A stretch of DNA of 64,000 nt from the NCBI GenBank assembly GCA_900618425.1, contig UZAN01039831.1, positions 8,134 to 72,133 of the forward strand, in the 5' to 3' direction. The stretch is from Echinostoma caproni (taxonomy: Eukaryota; Platyhelminthes; Trematoda; Plagiorchiida; Echinostomatidae). Both the position numbers and the translations under genes were made by a program. Position 1 is the stretch's first letter. Every line of letters begins with the position of its first letter. This document shows, piece by piece, positions 37,691 through 50,300 of the stretch. The notes under the pieces are model-generated. The model saw only the letters and a list, made by a program, of their open reading frames with translations, was not told where the DNA came from and ran no database searches.

Positions 37691-39867
37691 GTTTCATACA
37701 GATGCTCGCCTAACGAGCGGCGAAAACCGTGAAACCGGTCGCTTGCTTTTGGGGGAATTTCCTTGAATCATTCGTATATTACGTATTGTAAAATATTTTG
37801 TAATGAAGCTAAAGTCACGTTTGTTGCTCTTCGTCGCATCTAACCTATCTACAAAACAACGCATCATAGTCTTGATTCATCAATGCACTGATTCTCAAAG
37901 AACTCTCCAAATAAATTTACCCGTTGTTACAAAAGAGGTTATTGTTACAAAAACACATTGTTCTTGGAATTTGCCGATTGTTGCATTGTATTCCCACCTA
38001 CAATAATTATGTGTTTGAACAAGTGCAGCTCAATGAAACAAGGAATGATTTTCGATCTTTAAAGCTTGTGGGGATAAATAAAGTGGATTAAAGTGAAAAT
38101 CATTTACCAATTTAGTTACATATAGTTGCTTTTAAAGATAAAAGTATGTTCTTTGGCTGCATGTCTTGTGACAAAGAAGATAAAGCTATGAACTTATGTT
38201 CCTCCCATATTTGTACTGATGTTATGATTTCTAATCGCATTAGCGAAAACGCGCATTGAAGACCTGAACAACGTGAGTTAACCTTCTCTATGGTGTGTTA
38301 CTATTTCTTCCTATCTACTGCAACCAAATTCTTATGGGATATTCAGTCACCTTGCGTAGACTTCCATTAAGAGGAAATGGAATTCCAATACACCTGGCCA
38401 TCTAAATGGTTAATGACTATATCAAATCTCTGAATTTATTGCAGATCCTGGGTTTCAACAGTGAACCAAGTGTCCAACCAGCGTGTTTATCTATTTGAAA
38501 AATACAACATTAACTAAAAGGTACAATTCTTAGTGCTTGCTGTCAATTACTCCGGTGAGCTCACATTCAGGATGAATGACTAACAGCTAATACCCTGTCA
38601 TTATTGAATGATAAAGATCAATCCAATGTACCAAATAACCGTTACTATATAGTTGCATGCATAAAGCACCTGTTAACAAATTCCATCGAGTCTGAGTCAG
38701 CCAGTCTGCAACAGAGGATAAAAAGAAGTTATGCATACAAAGCATGTACCAAAACTGGATCAGAATCAGTCAATTACCGAACAGGAGAATCTTACAGAAA
38801 GCTCATATTACGTATTTTCATCACCTTGCAATTTGAAAAATGCGGTTTGATTGGAACGAAAAACGATGAGCTGTTAGCTGGGGAATGTGATAGGTGTGCG
38901 CAATTGCCACATGTGAGCTTGAAACAAGATATCACCTGGAGAATAATGGTTTCACCGGTCCAGCTGATAACCTAATTGAAAATGATGAACAGGTTGCAGC
39001 ATGAAACTGTACATCCGAGAATTTAAGGGAAACGAACACAACACGTCACTTGATGAGTTCTGGCCTAATTATTTCCCAGTAGGCACCTGCCTGATGCACG
39101 AAAACGTCGAGAGCGCGGCTTCTAACTTGAAGAACTAGATAAAGAGTGTAAAAATAGTTAGTGATTGTTACCATTTCTCCAGTGGCTAATGCAATTATCT
39201 TTTGCTTAACTGATCGGCATCCAGCATCCCAATGTATCCGGGAAGAGAAATGTGTCAAAGATTATCCGTACTCTGGAAGATTCCTCGTATGCTGCGTGTG
39301 TAAGCACAGTGGGTTACACTCCTGATTTAGAGGGTGATAATCAACTAGGAATATGGACAGTGCTTTTATTTGCAAACAAATGAAATTGTAAAAACGCTAT
39401 GTTGCAAGTTCATTTGCAGATCTTGGGTTGTGTACTTCTACCACCTCAATCAAAAATTGTCAGAGGGGGTGTGAACGGGAAAATTGGGAAGCCGAAAGCA
39501 GACATTATATTGCATATTTGTTCATCAGCTTGTGTTACGAAAGTAGCTTTTAGTTACCATGTCTATTTTATAATGCATAGTACCTAACGCAAGCTGCATC
39601 ATGAAAAAAGGTTTACGGTTCAAGAAGTGAGCAAACAGCTGCATCATTATGAAATGCTGACTGAATATTATTCATTCATGACAAAGATTTTTCAAATTAC
39701 CTGTATGTGTATCATACCGGATTCAAATATGTATTATTCTTACAATCAGTCTTTTCTATTATCAAACCTTACACCCCGAACGTTGCTAATGTACTTATCT
39801 GGGAACGCGTCTCTTGTCGCTTTAGCCAAGAAGATGATAACCTCTCTGTGGTAACTGAACTACAATT

Positions 39868-40240
39868 GTGAGTAAATTTATTGATCACAAGAAACAACTC
39901 AGTTCTTTAGGTGATAAGATACATACACGTTCGAAAAGCAGGGCCTTGAGTAAGTTTATGGCAACGCATCCCAAAAACCTGTTCATATCCATAGTAGTAG
40001 ATCGATGGTTAGAGACGCTGCCTGATATGGTTGAGTCTCGTAAACAGTGGAGTTCGTGCATCTTGTTAATTTTTCTGCAACATTAATCCACTAAAATTTT
40101 AAATTTTCCTTTTAATCCTACTTTCAACCTTTCTTGTTGTTCTCCTAATGTTCATCCAAATGGGCAGTCAAAAGACAGCAGCCAAAACCGGTCATGATAG
40201 TGCATGCTTGATGGTTGTACCAAATGAACTGAACTGAATA
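39868..40240 (+). mobile_element. 3' end of an RTE-like non-LTR retrotransposon
   Basis: The frame 39868-40086 ends with DRWLETLPDMVESRKQWSSC and a short tail. That W-x(8-10)-(D/S)R-x-x-W pattern is typical of the extreme C-terminus of RTE-class reverse transcriptases. About 150 bp of 3' UTR follow and end in CTGAA units (40225-40237). The UTR part from about 40107 recurs at 57410-57541, which supports a repetitive origin. No RT catalytic block was found upstream, so the copy is 5'-truncated, as is common for this class. Confidence 0.5.
40107..40237 (+). repeat. Shared retrotransposon 3' UTR, copy 1
   Basis: Aligns by eye with 57410-57541 in the same orientation: TTTCAAC, ATCCAAATGGG, AAGACAGC, CCAAAAC and ATGGTTGTA occur at matching spacing, followed by a CTGAA-type tail. 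Confidence 0.6.
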
Positions 40241-43200
40241 GATTCAATAAATTCAGGTAAATGTTTGAAGGCGGTTCAGCACTGCATCTTTCATAATCCA
40301 GATGTTTGGCTAATTGCCGTTCTGCATGACCGTAAGAGTATATATGCTATATGTCGCCTATCTTCCTAAATCGTTTCATTCAACGTTTTTTTCATTGGTA
40401 CTTAGTATTATACACATCAATTGTAATTCACTGTTAGTTTTCCCAACTACACAAAACTCGATTAAACGTTAGTCTACAAATTTAAGGATTTTACTGAAAA
40501 TAAAAATTTACAGTTCACACGATCAAAATCTTTGAGGGTAGAGAACCCAGTGTTTTGAATACGCTCAGGTGATTCTCCCACAGAGACTGGTTGTTCTTCT
40601 CCACTCTTAGCGTGAGGAATGTAATTTATTTGTGATACCGCCCACTGAGTCGGAACTCTTCCGTAAAGCGTACTGCTTTTTTGTTCATCTGGGTGCTCTG
40701 ACTGCAAACATTCAGACTTCGATCAGAATCTGTACACATGTAAACAAGTAAAATTGATGATTGATCTGAAAAAATATGTAAATCTTGTACTTTGACCCGT
40801 TTTATTTTGGGTTTGTTCGTTAGCTAAGGAAATCATCCCATCCCGGATACCACGATTACTTATTTTTGCTTCAGAAAGAAACTCTTTATTGGCCTGCAAT
40901 TTGAATAATCAATTTTCACAAACTGACACACTGATATAAGTGTGCTCTCGTCAGCTGTTCCAAATATCAGGATTCTCAACGATTTCATATTTTCAATGGT
41001 ATGCATGTACATCATACAAAAAATAGTATTTCAAACTTCGTGCCCAACTTGTTTTGTCAAGCCGAGACCGTGGAGGAAATCTCTAAATGAACAGTTAAGC
41101 TGCCTGATCTGTTTGGAATATTCAGCATTAAGAAGTCTTGAATTTTGCTGATATATCTATGCATAGTCAATGTGCACTGTCCTTATGGAAATGCTTATTC
41201 CCGTTTGTATTTGGATTAATTCAAAATTGGTCCGCTGTAGTTTACATTTGTATAATATCGTATAGTATTTATTAAAAGCATGCGCGTAGAACACCTCTGT
41301 GTTAGTTATCAACCTGCACACTGTTTTTCTTTATGTAAACAAAACTGAGAAATAAGTGGACAGAGTGAACACACATCAATATTTAGCCCTAAGAAAATCT
41401 AAGCAGTATCTCTTGCAAGTGTGTCCGAGTGTGTACCATAAGACAAACCGATGAATGAACTTGTAGGTACAATTCGGGAGAATGAATGAAATAAATTGTT
41501 CATCGGATAACACGCTATTCATCTGAAATAAACTAAAACACTTTTGCCGCCTGAGATGTTACTGACGTTGCCAGTTTTGTCTTGAACTTTGTATTCTGTA
41601 TGGAACGGTCCTCATCCCCAAGTTGAAATTGAGAAAAGGACATATCCATACAAATGGACAAAAACTACAATAAAAACGCCTCCAAGTTTCGATCACATCA
41701 TGAAATCAGTTGCTCATGAATGGCATCAATAATCATGTCATGGGGAACGGAGGTGGATCGCAAGTGGTGCCACAGCAATAACCATAAAAAGAAAACCGCC
41801 AGAGCCGGTAGATACCATTCTACTTTCAGCCCGGCATTCCAGCCATCACCGGTTATTGGTCTTGGTGTGGCTTTCCAACAGCTACGACCAACTGAGACAA
41901 ATAAGATTCTTATCCCGAATTGTTAGAAGTGGTACGCAAGGAACTTATGTGCGCCATTTTTATAGGATGATTATTCACCTTTACTTCAATCTTATAAATG
42001 GGGAAAGTTCCAGATATTTGGAGAATAAACACGACGCAAACTTTGCTCCAACGAGAATCAGGGAAGCAGCGTTTAATCACCTGCGCATCAGTAACATGAA
42101 AATTGTTGTTTTTTTTAGCATTTTTATTTTACTGGGTGGTAAACAATAACCCTGGTTAATTAGCTGAAAACACATTATTGCTTCTCTTTAAGAATTCGTT
42201 TGCATACAGTCATGAAATTTATTAATTATTAAATAAAATATTCAATATTCCTTGTGCTTTTCATTTCTGCTGCGTTTGGTACAATGCATGTTTTACAAAT
42301 GTTGTGAAGACTGGAGTTACTTGCATCCGGGAAAATTCGGTTAAAAATTGCTTGATTTGGTCGCACTGCTCTGTCCGATCAGCGTGTCAACTGATCAAAC
42401 TCTGTGAGTGTATTCTGTTTGAGATGAGCCTGATACTTTCGGTGAATTTATTGACTTTTCCATTTTGTACATGGAATACGTGACATGGAAATAACAAACT
42501 GATTAGACCAATGATGTTTCACGTTCTAGAAGAAAACCTGGTCTGGGGTGACTATTGCTTTGAAGCAAGTAACAGAGCCTGGACGGTGTGAATTAACTGT
42601 TGATAAGGTATAATCGCAGCTAATCTCATAAACGAGCAGTAACACTCACTCCTCTGACCTCTCTCTACGCACTGTATACATCTTCCTCTCTCACACGATT
42701 TCTTACAAATGCAGATTTCTTACACAGGAAAAATTTTCTTTCGTGCTGGTTATAATCAGCGTATAATTTTCGTGTGTCGGCTGCGACATGATCTCTAAAC
42801 ATTGAAGTTTGGAATGAAGATCTTGAATCCTGAATGACGTGATGGAAGGAGAAAGAGTTAGATAAATGGGTTTATAATATCCTATTAGGAATATCACATT
42901 CGATTTCACGGATAAATTATAATGTGCTTTGGGTCCGGGACAAAACAGACAGGTATTACTGAAAAGTCACACCAAAGATGAAACAACTGACATAGTGCCA
43001 TTAGCCGGGCACTCCACGAAGTTACATCGCTTACAAAAACCGAGTTCACGTGTGGGCAATAAACAAACTTCTCAAACCCACGTTCAAAAAGGTTTACCCA
43101 GGGTGTGAAGTAGAACGCTTTGAACCAAATATAGGATTCTAAAACCAATGTTTCAGCGCTTGTGACGGTAAACAGCACCATGTAAAATCGCGTTCACGTA

Positions 43201-44395
43201 TTTTTTGTTTACAGCAGATAATCAGAATTTTCAAACTAAAACCAGATAAATAACCTACAGCCATGAACATTCAATTCCTCCTCCGTAGAAATTAAATTAT
43301 TCTTATAGCAATAGATTATGTTGTTCCTGCTTGCGTTCATGGTTCTTCTTCCTCATGTTTGAACAAATCAATACACACAGAAATGGAATGTTTCATCACT
43401 TAACAACAATCGTTTTGGCACTTTGTGCATCCTGCTGGACAAATGCACTGTTGTTGTTGTTGTTGCGAACAAAACAATCACGTACTCGATCAAACGATCA
43501 GTGGCATCGATAGTCCATCAATCAGATCACAATTCCCTTTGACATTTTGTATTCACATCCGGATTTGTCCGCGAGCGCGTGTAGACAATGCACATGCGAA
43601 TGACTGCTTTGTTTTGCAGTCACGCACCCACGCTGCGCTTGTTTCACTCTAGGTTTTTGATCAGACTGAAAGCCAAATAAAAGTTTTATACCCACAAACA
43701 TTTTACTTACGCGGTATTTTAGCGGGAAATTTAGATCTATCAGAACAGCTGTGGTCAGTGAAAGTGCTGATCGAAATTAGTAACCATTGACTAAGGATTT
43801 TCTTTGCAAAAACTAAGCAGCCGTATGTACATCGTCACCATTCAAACTATTGAAAACTGTTGAAAATTGCCACTAGCTGTCTTTTCAAACTGGTTCGGAG
43901 GGACTCGTAAAAATATGCTTCACTAAGCGAATTCCGTCGAGTTATTTTAGTTTCGTTTTTTATCCGAGAACTATCTTAGTTGTTTGTGGAACTTAGTTTT
44001 GCGCATTTTCACCATTTTACCAAAACTAATCACGCCGACTTCCTAAATAGGTAAGTCAAAAGACAATCACTGCGCGAGGAATTCCTTCCGTTCACTTCAA
44101 TCCGTCACGTACATATAAAATAAACAAGATAGACATAAAATGACTCGATTTCGATTTTATCGTGTGTCTGTGTAGGTATGTGTTTTTGTTGCACACAACT
44201 GGTTACTGCCAGATAAGGCCAAGTAAAGGTCATAAGCTTTTGAACCCACAAGGTGCTTTTGTTGTGAGATATCGATAATCCCTCAAATACCCATAGTCAG
44301 TGGTTGTCTCGATTGCATAAAAACCGAGAACAGGGTTGCGGGGTCTATCTAGTGACCCCTTCCAACCAAAAGGCATGCGATCCCCAAACTTTATT
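40241..44395. other. No recognisable gene
   Basis: A (TTG)n microsatellite lies at 43441-43463 and gives an artificial leucine/cysteine run in the overlapping frames. The plus frame 41720-41926 is somewhat GC-rich but unassigned. Nothing else was recognised. Confidence 0.5.
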
Positions 44396-44399
44396 AACG

Positions 44400-44855
44400 T
44401 GGTGCTGTCAGAATCTGTCGTGTAGGTTGAGTCATTGATTCAGGCACGTACTAATGGATGTGTTCGGCCATTCCAGTTTGCAGTGATTGATCAATCCCAT
44501 CAGTGTTGCACCTGAAACATAAGGCGTGAATGCAATGGAATGCAAACTCGAGTGAGTGGCGATTTCTGCATGGGGGAAGGAGGAGATGTCATGTGATGGA
44601 ATGGGGACGTAATGTGACAGCATAGTAGGTTCTTTGTAAAGCTTGTTTTACACGCTGTGTGATAAGCTGCATTGCTGACCCCACGTTGTATGACAGACAG
44701 AAGTCGATAGCCTTTTTTAATACCCGATAAACAGGTGCTTCAGTTGGTTTTCCAGTCCGAATATGAAAACAAACAAACGACTCCGGATAGCCATCCTCCC
44801 GTAATGGGCTGTATATATATTCCCATGTTCTTTTAGTACTGTGGCCTCTGTACAT
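44400..44855 (-). mobile_element. Penelope-like retroelement remnant (linker and start of nuclease region)
   Basis: The minus frame 44855-44589 reads REDGYPESFVCFHIRTGK (NGYP-type motif at about 44800-44778), then a PVYRVLKKAIDFCLSYNVGS segment and ITQRVKQALQRTYYAVTLR. This matches the Penelope linker, which has V-KK, L-LP-x-GD, then a basic helix and T(Y/F)-AA-LR before the GIY-YIG endonuclease. Below 44589, in shifted frames, CFRCNTDG and MAEHIH stop YVP resemble the nuclease's C-x-CG and R-x-x-EH-P ends, but YIGRT is not preserved. It is a second, independent PLE remnant, about 36 kb from the first and covering a more 3' part. Confidence 0.65.
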
Positions 44856-44859
44856 AATT

Positions 44860-45670
44860 TTTCTTCCCTACACATACGATAATACCTAGCTAGATTCCAG
44901 TTACCTACCTTGCTTAATCCTATACGTACAGAATCAATAAGAGTATACGGAAAAATTCCTCTTGCAGTGCTAGAATTTTGAATTGCCTGTTCAAATACAT
45001 TACGGGATCTAAAGGTTTAAATCCTTTATTAGGTTTTTACACAACCCTGAATTGCACTTACCACGTTTTTAGTGGAAAACAATAAACGGCGAAATGACGT
45101 ATCGTTTAGTCGGTCGAGAGTTCAAATGAACATTCCTATGGATCGTTTGGTATATAAAGACGTTCGTGTCCCGCAAAAGATATCTGTAATCGCTGGCTTT
45201 TGAATACTTTTACCGTGTAAATCAGAAACAGAGATTGTTTTTGGTATAGGTCAGTCTTTTGTCACAGCAACATCTGGGAGCTAAGAGAATGACCTCAGAT
45301 TTCTTATATTTTGTTAGTCCGAGAACCAAGTAACCCTTTCCAGCTTGTAAAGATTTCAGCTTCAACATACGCTGAAGGACATTTGTCTACAGAAAAGTTG
45401 CCTTGTCGGGAATGATTAAGAGGCGACCAGATTTAGATTTGGGGAAACACTAAAAACTAAATCACTGATAGATAGAACTGCATGTGTTATATAAGTTAGC
45501 AATTCATTTTTCCCTCCATCAGCAGTTTGTTTTGATTTAAGTTCCGTTCATAGAAAAACCTTATCTCTATATGCGAAAAAAAATGAAACATTTCCCAAAA
45601 TCTTAGTCTTTTTGTTGTCAAACATACCAATAATTAATTTAGTTAATTAAAAAAACAATACTGACCAAAT
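44860..45670. other. No recognisable gene
   Basis: AT-rich sequence between the Penelope remnant and the second SINE copy. I could not find RT blocks upstream of the PLE linker here. Confidence 0.5.
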
Positions 45671-45675
45671 TCTTG

Positions 45676-45856
45676 GGTGCTGGTATTGGTCAAGTGGTTA
45701 TTGTCATCAAAATTTTGACTCAAAAGTCCGGCCCTCTCACCCCTCTACCACTATCCAGCTTCCCGGCTTTCGTGTTTTTCTATGCAGCCTTTGTATGGCA
45801 TCGTTCCCCTTCCTAAACCTTCAGTGTGCATTTGTTTATTCAGTAAATAAAAAAAC
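45676..45856 (+). repeat. tRNA-derived SINE-like repeat, copy 2
   Basis: Same order as the minus-strand copy at 17896-18079: a tRNA-like head (TTGGTCAAGTGGTTAT as A-box region), CTCTACCACTATCCAGC, TTTCTATGCAGCCTTTGTAT, and a 3' end with ATTCAGTAAATAAAAAAAC. The B-box region is more decayed here. Shared body sequence outside the tRNA-like head argues for one SINE family, not two tRNA pseudogenes. Confidence 0.6.
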
Positions 45857-47260
45857 TTTTTAATTACAATGGTTCACGGGCATGAAAATCTATCACAATT
45901 TGCATCATTATGCATCGTGGGAATAAAAAGATCACGTTTCATTATAGAATCAATACAGATACAGATACAGAGAAAAAATAGGTCAGTTTTTTATGGTTTG
46001 CAAAATAATAAGTGATCTTCTGACGTCAAAGACACTAGGATCATCACCTCTTGTCTATGCAGCATGTAATCTGTGTAAATCAATGTTTACAACTAGTGTT
46101 GTTATTCAATCGTGGACAAATTACATTTGACTTTGTCGAATTCTCGTCCAAGATGCCCGATAGTTTCACTCGGCTGTTGTGTTTCTGGGTTTACGATCAC
46201 GTATATCAGATTGCGCACACTTTACATTCCATATCACGTGAAACGATATGAATCCAATGGTTCTGATTTTTTTTTTGATGGCCCTGATAGCGAGTAATCC
46301 ACGCGGGAAGAATCCTTTCACAAGTGGTATTTGAGGCTGTCGGTGATGAGTATAAAAAATTGGTTTCCGATGTACGCAATTTACGGTTGTCAGTTGGTGC
46401 CTTTTGTCAGGAATCCTCTGCCCCCCCCCAGCCCAGCCCCACGAAGGGAAATTAAGAACTAGCAATGAAACCAAAGGAAAGGTAGAAGTAGAGTTATTTT
46501 TACTGTTCCTAAATTTCGTGAGACACCAAAGGGTATTTGTTAATCAATTTCTCTGTTACCAATAGCGTTTCAGACATACTGTTCTTTTTTATTTCTAACA
46601 TCAGTTTGAGTGACTATCTCTGTGTGTAGAAACCAATTGGTTTCAGATAATACATTGAGACAGTTTACCGATTTTGTTGTATTACACTGATTCATTAGTG
46701 AATGTGACTAACGATTGTATCAGTACTTCAGTGGGACGCGAAACGTGTTTGCCACCGACCTGTTTCCAAGTTAGTGTATATGTTATTATTGCTTGGAGAT
46801 TGTAGTTATTTGATTATATACCAAATTCTCAGTCAGTTTGATGTTTTTCTCAGTGAATATTGCCTTGATGCATGCCCCTTGATCAAAAACAAATGCTATT
46901 GCTGTTCAATAGGCTTGTGTTGTGAAATACTCATTCCAATATTCCTTTGCATGATAGATATCTGAGGTGTGTTTTCGAATAATTTGGTGACCATCTAAAA
47001 CCGAGGGCGGAAACTGGATCAGTTCGCGTTCAGCGCAACGAACTGAAGTATTAAACTTCATTAATTTAAAATTTGAAAAACAATTTAATACAACGTTACG
47101 TACACTGATTAGAACCCAAATCAACTGGCTAGGAATATCCAAGATATTCTTTGCTGTTCTATGAATAGCGCTTCAGGGGACATTATATAGGACGGAACTG
47201 ATATAGTGGTGATAAAATCTGAAGGTGCACTTTACACATTATGGTAATTTTTGTTCATAG
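45857..47260. other. No recognisable gene
   Basis: Holds short low-complexity tracts: GATACA units at 45956-45970, a T10 run near 46267 and a C8 run near 46422. The overlapping frames at 46051-46474 on both strands show no domain. Confidence 0.5.
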
Positions 47261-47364
47261 ATTTAGAAAAACCCTCCAACTCTGTCTTGCTGTGGACAAT
47301 GAACTGTACGAAATTGATTCTAAAGATTGCGTGGGCGAACAAAACTTTTGTGCAAAACGGTGTG
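47261..47364 (+). other. Candidate internal exon, cysteine-containing, unknown product
   Basis: A pyrimidine-rich acceptor (TTTTTGTTCATAG) and a consensus donor (GTAAGT at 47365-47370) bracket 104 bp that is open in two frames. One reads LAVDNELYEIDSKDC and then EQNFCAKRC, with four cysteines spaced as in some extracellular domains. Both signals can occur by chance at this density, and no family is recognised. Confidence 0.28.
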
Positions 47365-47370
47365 GTAAGT

Positions 47371-50300
47371 AATTCATGCAATAATCGTGCTCAAAAACGC
47401 ACAAAATTCGTACGGGTAAATTGCCCTTTTGCAATCCCTCATTCTTCTAAGAGCGGTGTACAAAAATCCCTTTTATTGGATTAGAATATCTTTTCTGGAA
47501 AACGTTTTCTCTGAACCCGTGTATGGAATACGTGGAAAACCGACTCCGAGGAGTATAAACTTCATCATTGACTTAATTCTCGTTGTAATCGCACTTTGTT
47601 TTCCTGTACCATAAAATGTGTTTCTTTCAAGTGAACTATCACAGAACCATAATGTATCGCTGAATTTGCAAACCAATGAAGCTCACTATTGAGTGTGATA
47701 GTTGGCAACCATTGATTAGCAAAACCTGCATTGATCCCAGCACAAAATCATGACAGTGATTGAGAGCTTTCAATTGCAATTTCTGTCACTTTCTTCCATC
47801 TACTGTTCTTATATCCTAGGTCACCGTTTAGGCAACCAAACAGACTTAATACCTTTGAATCCTTGGGCGCATTTTTCAGGTTAGTAGGTAAGAACGTCCA
47901 TCACTGCATTCAGTGTTGATTCCAGTGAGATGCGCATATATTGTTATTTATTATGATCTTGTTGTATTTCTTAAGATTCCCTAAGAAACAGGATATTTCA
48001 TTATTATTTCTGAATAAATTTCATTTGTGGGTAGTTCAGTTAAAGCCAATATTTCAGATATTTTTATGTGTGAAACACTTTTAGGGAAAATTCCCACATT
48101 TATGAATCGAATGAAGATTAAACAAACCCACCAATTAGTGCGCTCAGTGCATTCACAGAGGACCTTATTCTTTTTAACATGTTCCCAAGGATTTGGTCGC
48201 ATTTTTCATTCCATGATCGCTGCAGACTCTTCCGATCCCGGAGACCCAAACAATCACACAGATAAAATCGTTTGCTTGGTTTCTTTCATCAAAACGGTTC
48301 AAAAATTGGATTCCAAATGAAGAATACAAATCCAGATGACCTACCATAAATATTACTGTTTGGATTGCTGATTCTGATCTTTACTGAAATAACTCGTCGC
48401 CTACATTATAAACTAAACATTTCCATGTAAGTAGAGCGATGACCTGTTCACCGGTCAAGAATGTGATGGAGTCTTGCACAGTTTTGTTATGGTACGTCTG
48501 ACAGTTTGTCACTTTATGAGGATAAAGTATTTACAGCAGATGATATATGGTGCATCAGAATTCCATCAGTTTTGAGCCACAGTGACCATATAGCATTACT
48601 TTGTAAAGGTCGACCATAACATAGATTGGATTGCATATGTTCATCATTCGTCGGTTTGTTTTTCAGGAGAAAAATCAGAACTATATATAACACACAGATC
48701 ATGTGTTGAAAAGCTCTATGATCATCCATTATTCACCAAATCTTTGACATTCTTTAGCTTGCTTTATTTTTACCGACGGGCTTTGAGCTGACCCACAAAA
48801 CTAGCACTACGTCACCTTTGGTTTTCACAAAAACACACGCATGGACACTTCAGCGTCAGCGTTTCATAATTCAGTTACTTCGCAAATATTTCTATCAAAC
48901 ATATTATTATACATATGGACTCATAATATTTCAAAAAGGAGCACGAGTCTTCATCCAGGGTTTGAATGATCTTCAGTACACAATTCTTCTTTGAACACAC
49001 CTAAATGTGTAGCGGCCAAGCACACTCTGATACTCTTCAGATGTGCTAGTCGCTATACATTGACGATCCACCCTTCATTTGGGGAACATCATTCAAACAC
49101 TTCGGTATTATTATTAACCATTCCCTTGCTTGGTCTCGGTACACCAAAAATGTGTTTGCAAAAGTCACAAGGCTTGAGTTTTTTTCCCTAGACGCTTATC
49201 CACTCTCTTTCATGAGATAAAACAGTTTTTACACAGCTTAATCATATCTTATTGGTTCAATGCATCCTCATCAACTTCTCCGGTTTGATTACATTACGCT
49301 ATGTGTGTTATCCAGGTTACCCAGACACTGATCTATCTGTTGTGATTTACCTGGAACTAATATAAGCCCTTTGCATTGTCTTCCGGCACACCAAAGCTTG
49401 TGATCAATGGCTAACAAAATACTGTCAGATTTTTGTCACCCTATTACCAAGCATAAGCATATTTCAATCTCTTCCACTTGCTTCAATTACAAACGCGTGC
49501 AAGCACACAGAAAAGAGTACAACTCTTCCATAGTCCTTTGTCTAGCTCGCTTTGAATGTCATCCGAACCGTAATTTTCAGGATTTGTCCGCAGCTCTGAG
49601 TTAGTGTATTCATACACATCTTCATTTTTTCATCAGAAGCATCTGACAGATGAATTTCCACCAGACGGTGTAACAAACCAATTTTTTCACTTGACTTGGA
49701 GGTCAGCTAAGCTTATTCTGTACTTTCATGTATCATTCCATGCTACGCAGTCCATAAAACAAAGTACATTTGTTTTGTTTTGAACAATTCAATAAATGTG
49801 ACAAATCGATACTCCTGTGGCCATTTCAGAAGTGATTGCAAATGACTGTATCGAAGTTTCGGACATTGATCTCTGTCAATGAAAGATAGCTTAGTGTAAC
49901 GAAATCGTTACATGTAATCTCACCGTTGAAAAGATCCTTCAACAAAATGCCATCGTTGGATGTTCCCAACATCCTAATTACCAACAACACTAACCATCAT
50001 TCTATTTCAATACTTGTAATATTTGTTGAATGTTTGTAGACTTACCTTGCTAGTAAGAAATTTAGTTTTACAATATTTGTAAACAATGAAATGCGCTCCT
50101 AGTTTAAAAAAGGTTTTCGTCCGGAAAGTGAAATGCACTAGTGCAGAATCAAATTCTAGTTTCCTTTTACTGATTTATGTTCATCTCAATCAATGATAAC
50201 TAAAAGGTAAACGAGTGAATACCTTCTGATATCTAAAATTTCAGAGGGCGTCTTTCATAACATAGCAGCAGGCATATAAATTATCATCTAAAATTGACAA

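Larger units (their letters stand above)
34482..39860. other. Mostly no recognisable gene
   Basis: Apart from the candidate exon near 35.3 kb and the repeat at 37.6 kb, I recognise nothing. A GC-richer stretch at 36625-36690 looks repeat-derived but has no partner in this window. ORFs at 37032-37376 (minus) and 38604-38975 (plus, 123 codons) show no domain. Confidence 0.45.

Noticed and set aside
44171..44360. Possible third SINE copy
   Set aside because: Shares only a few short words with the two accepted copies, and no head-body-tail order.
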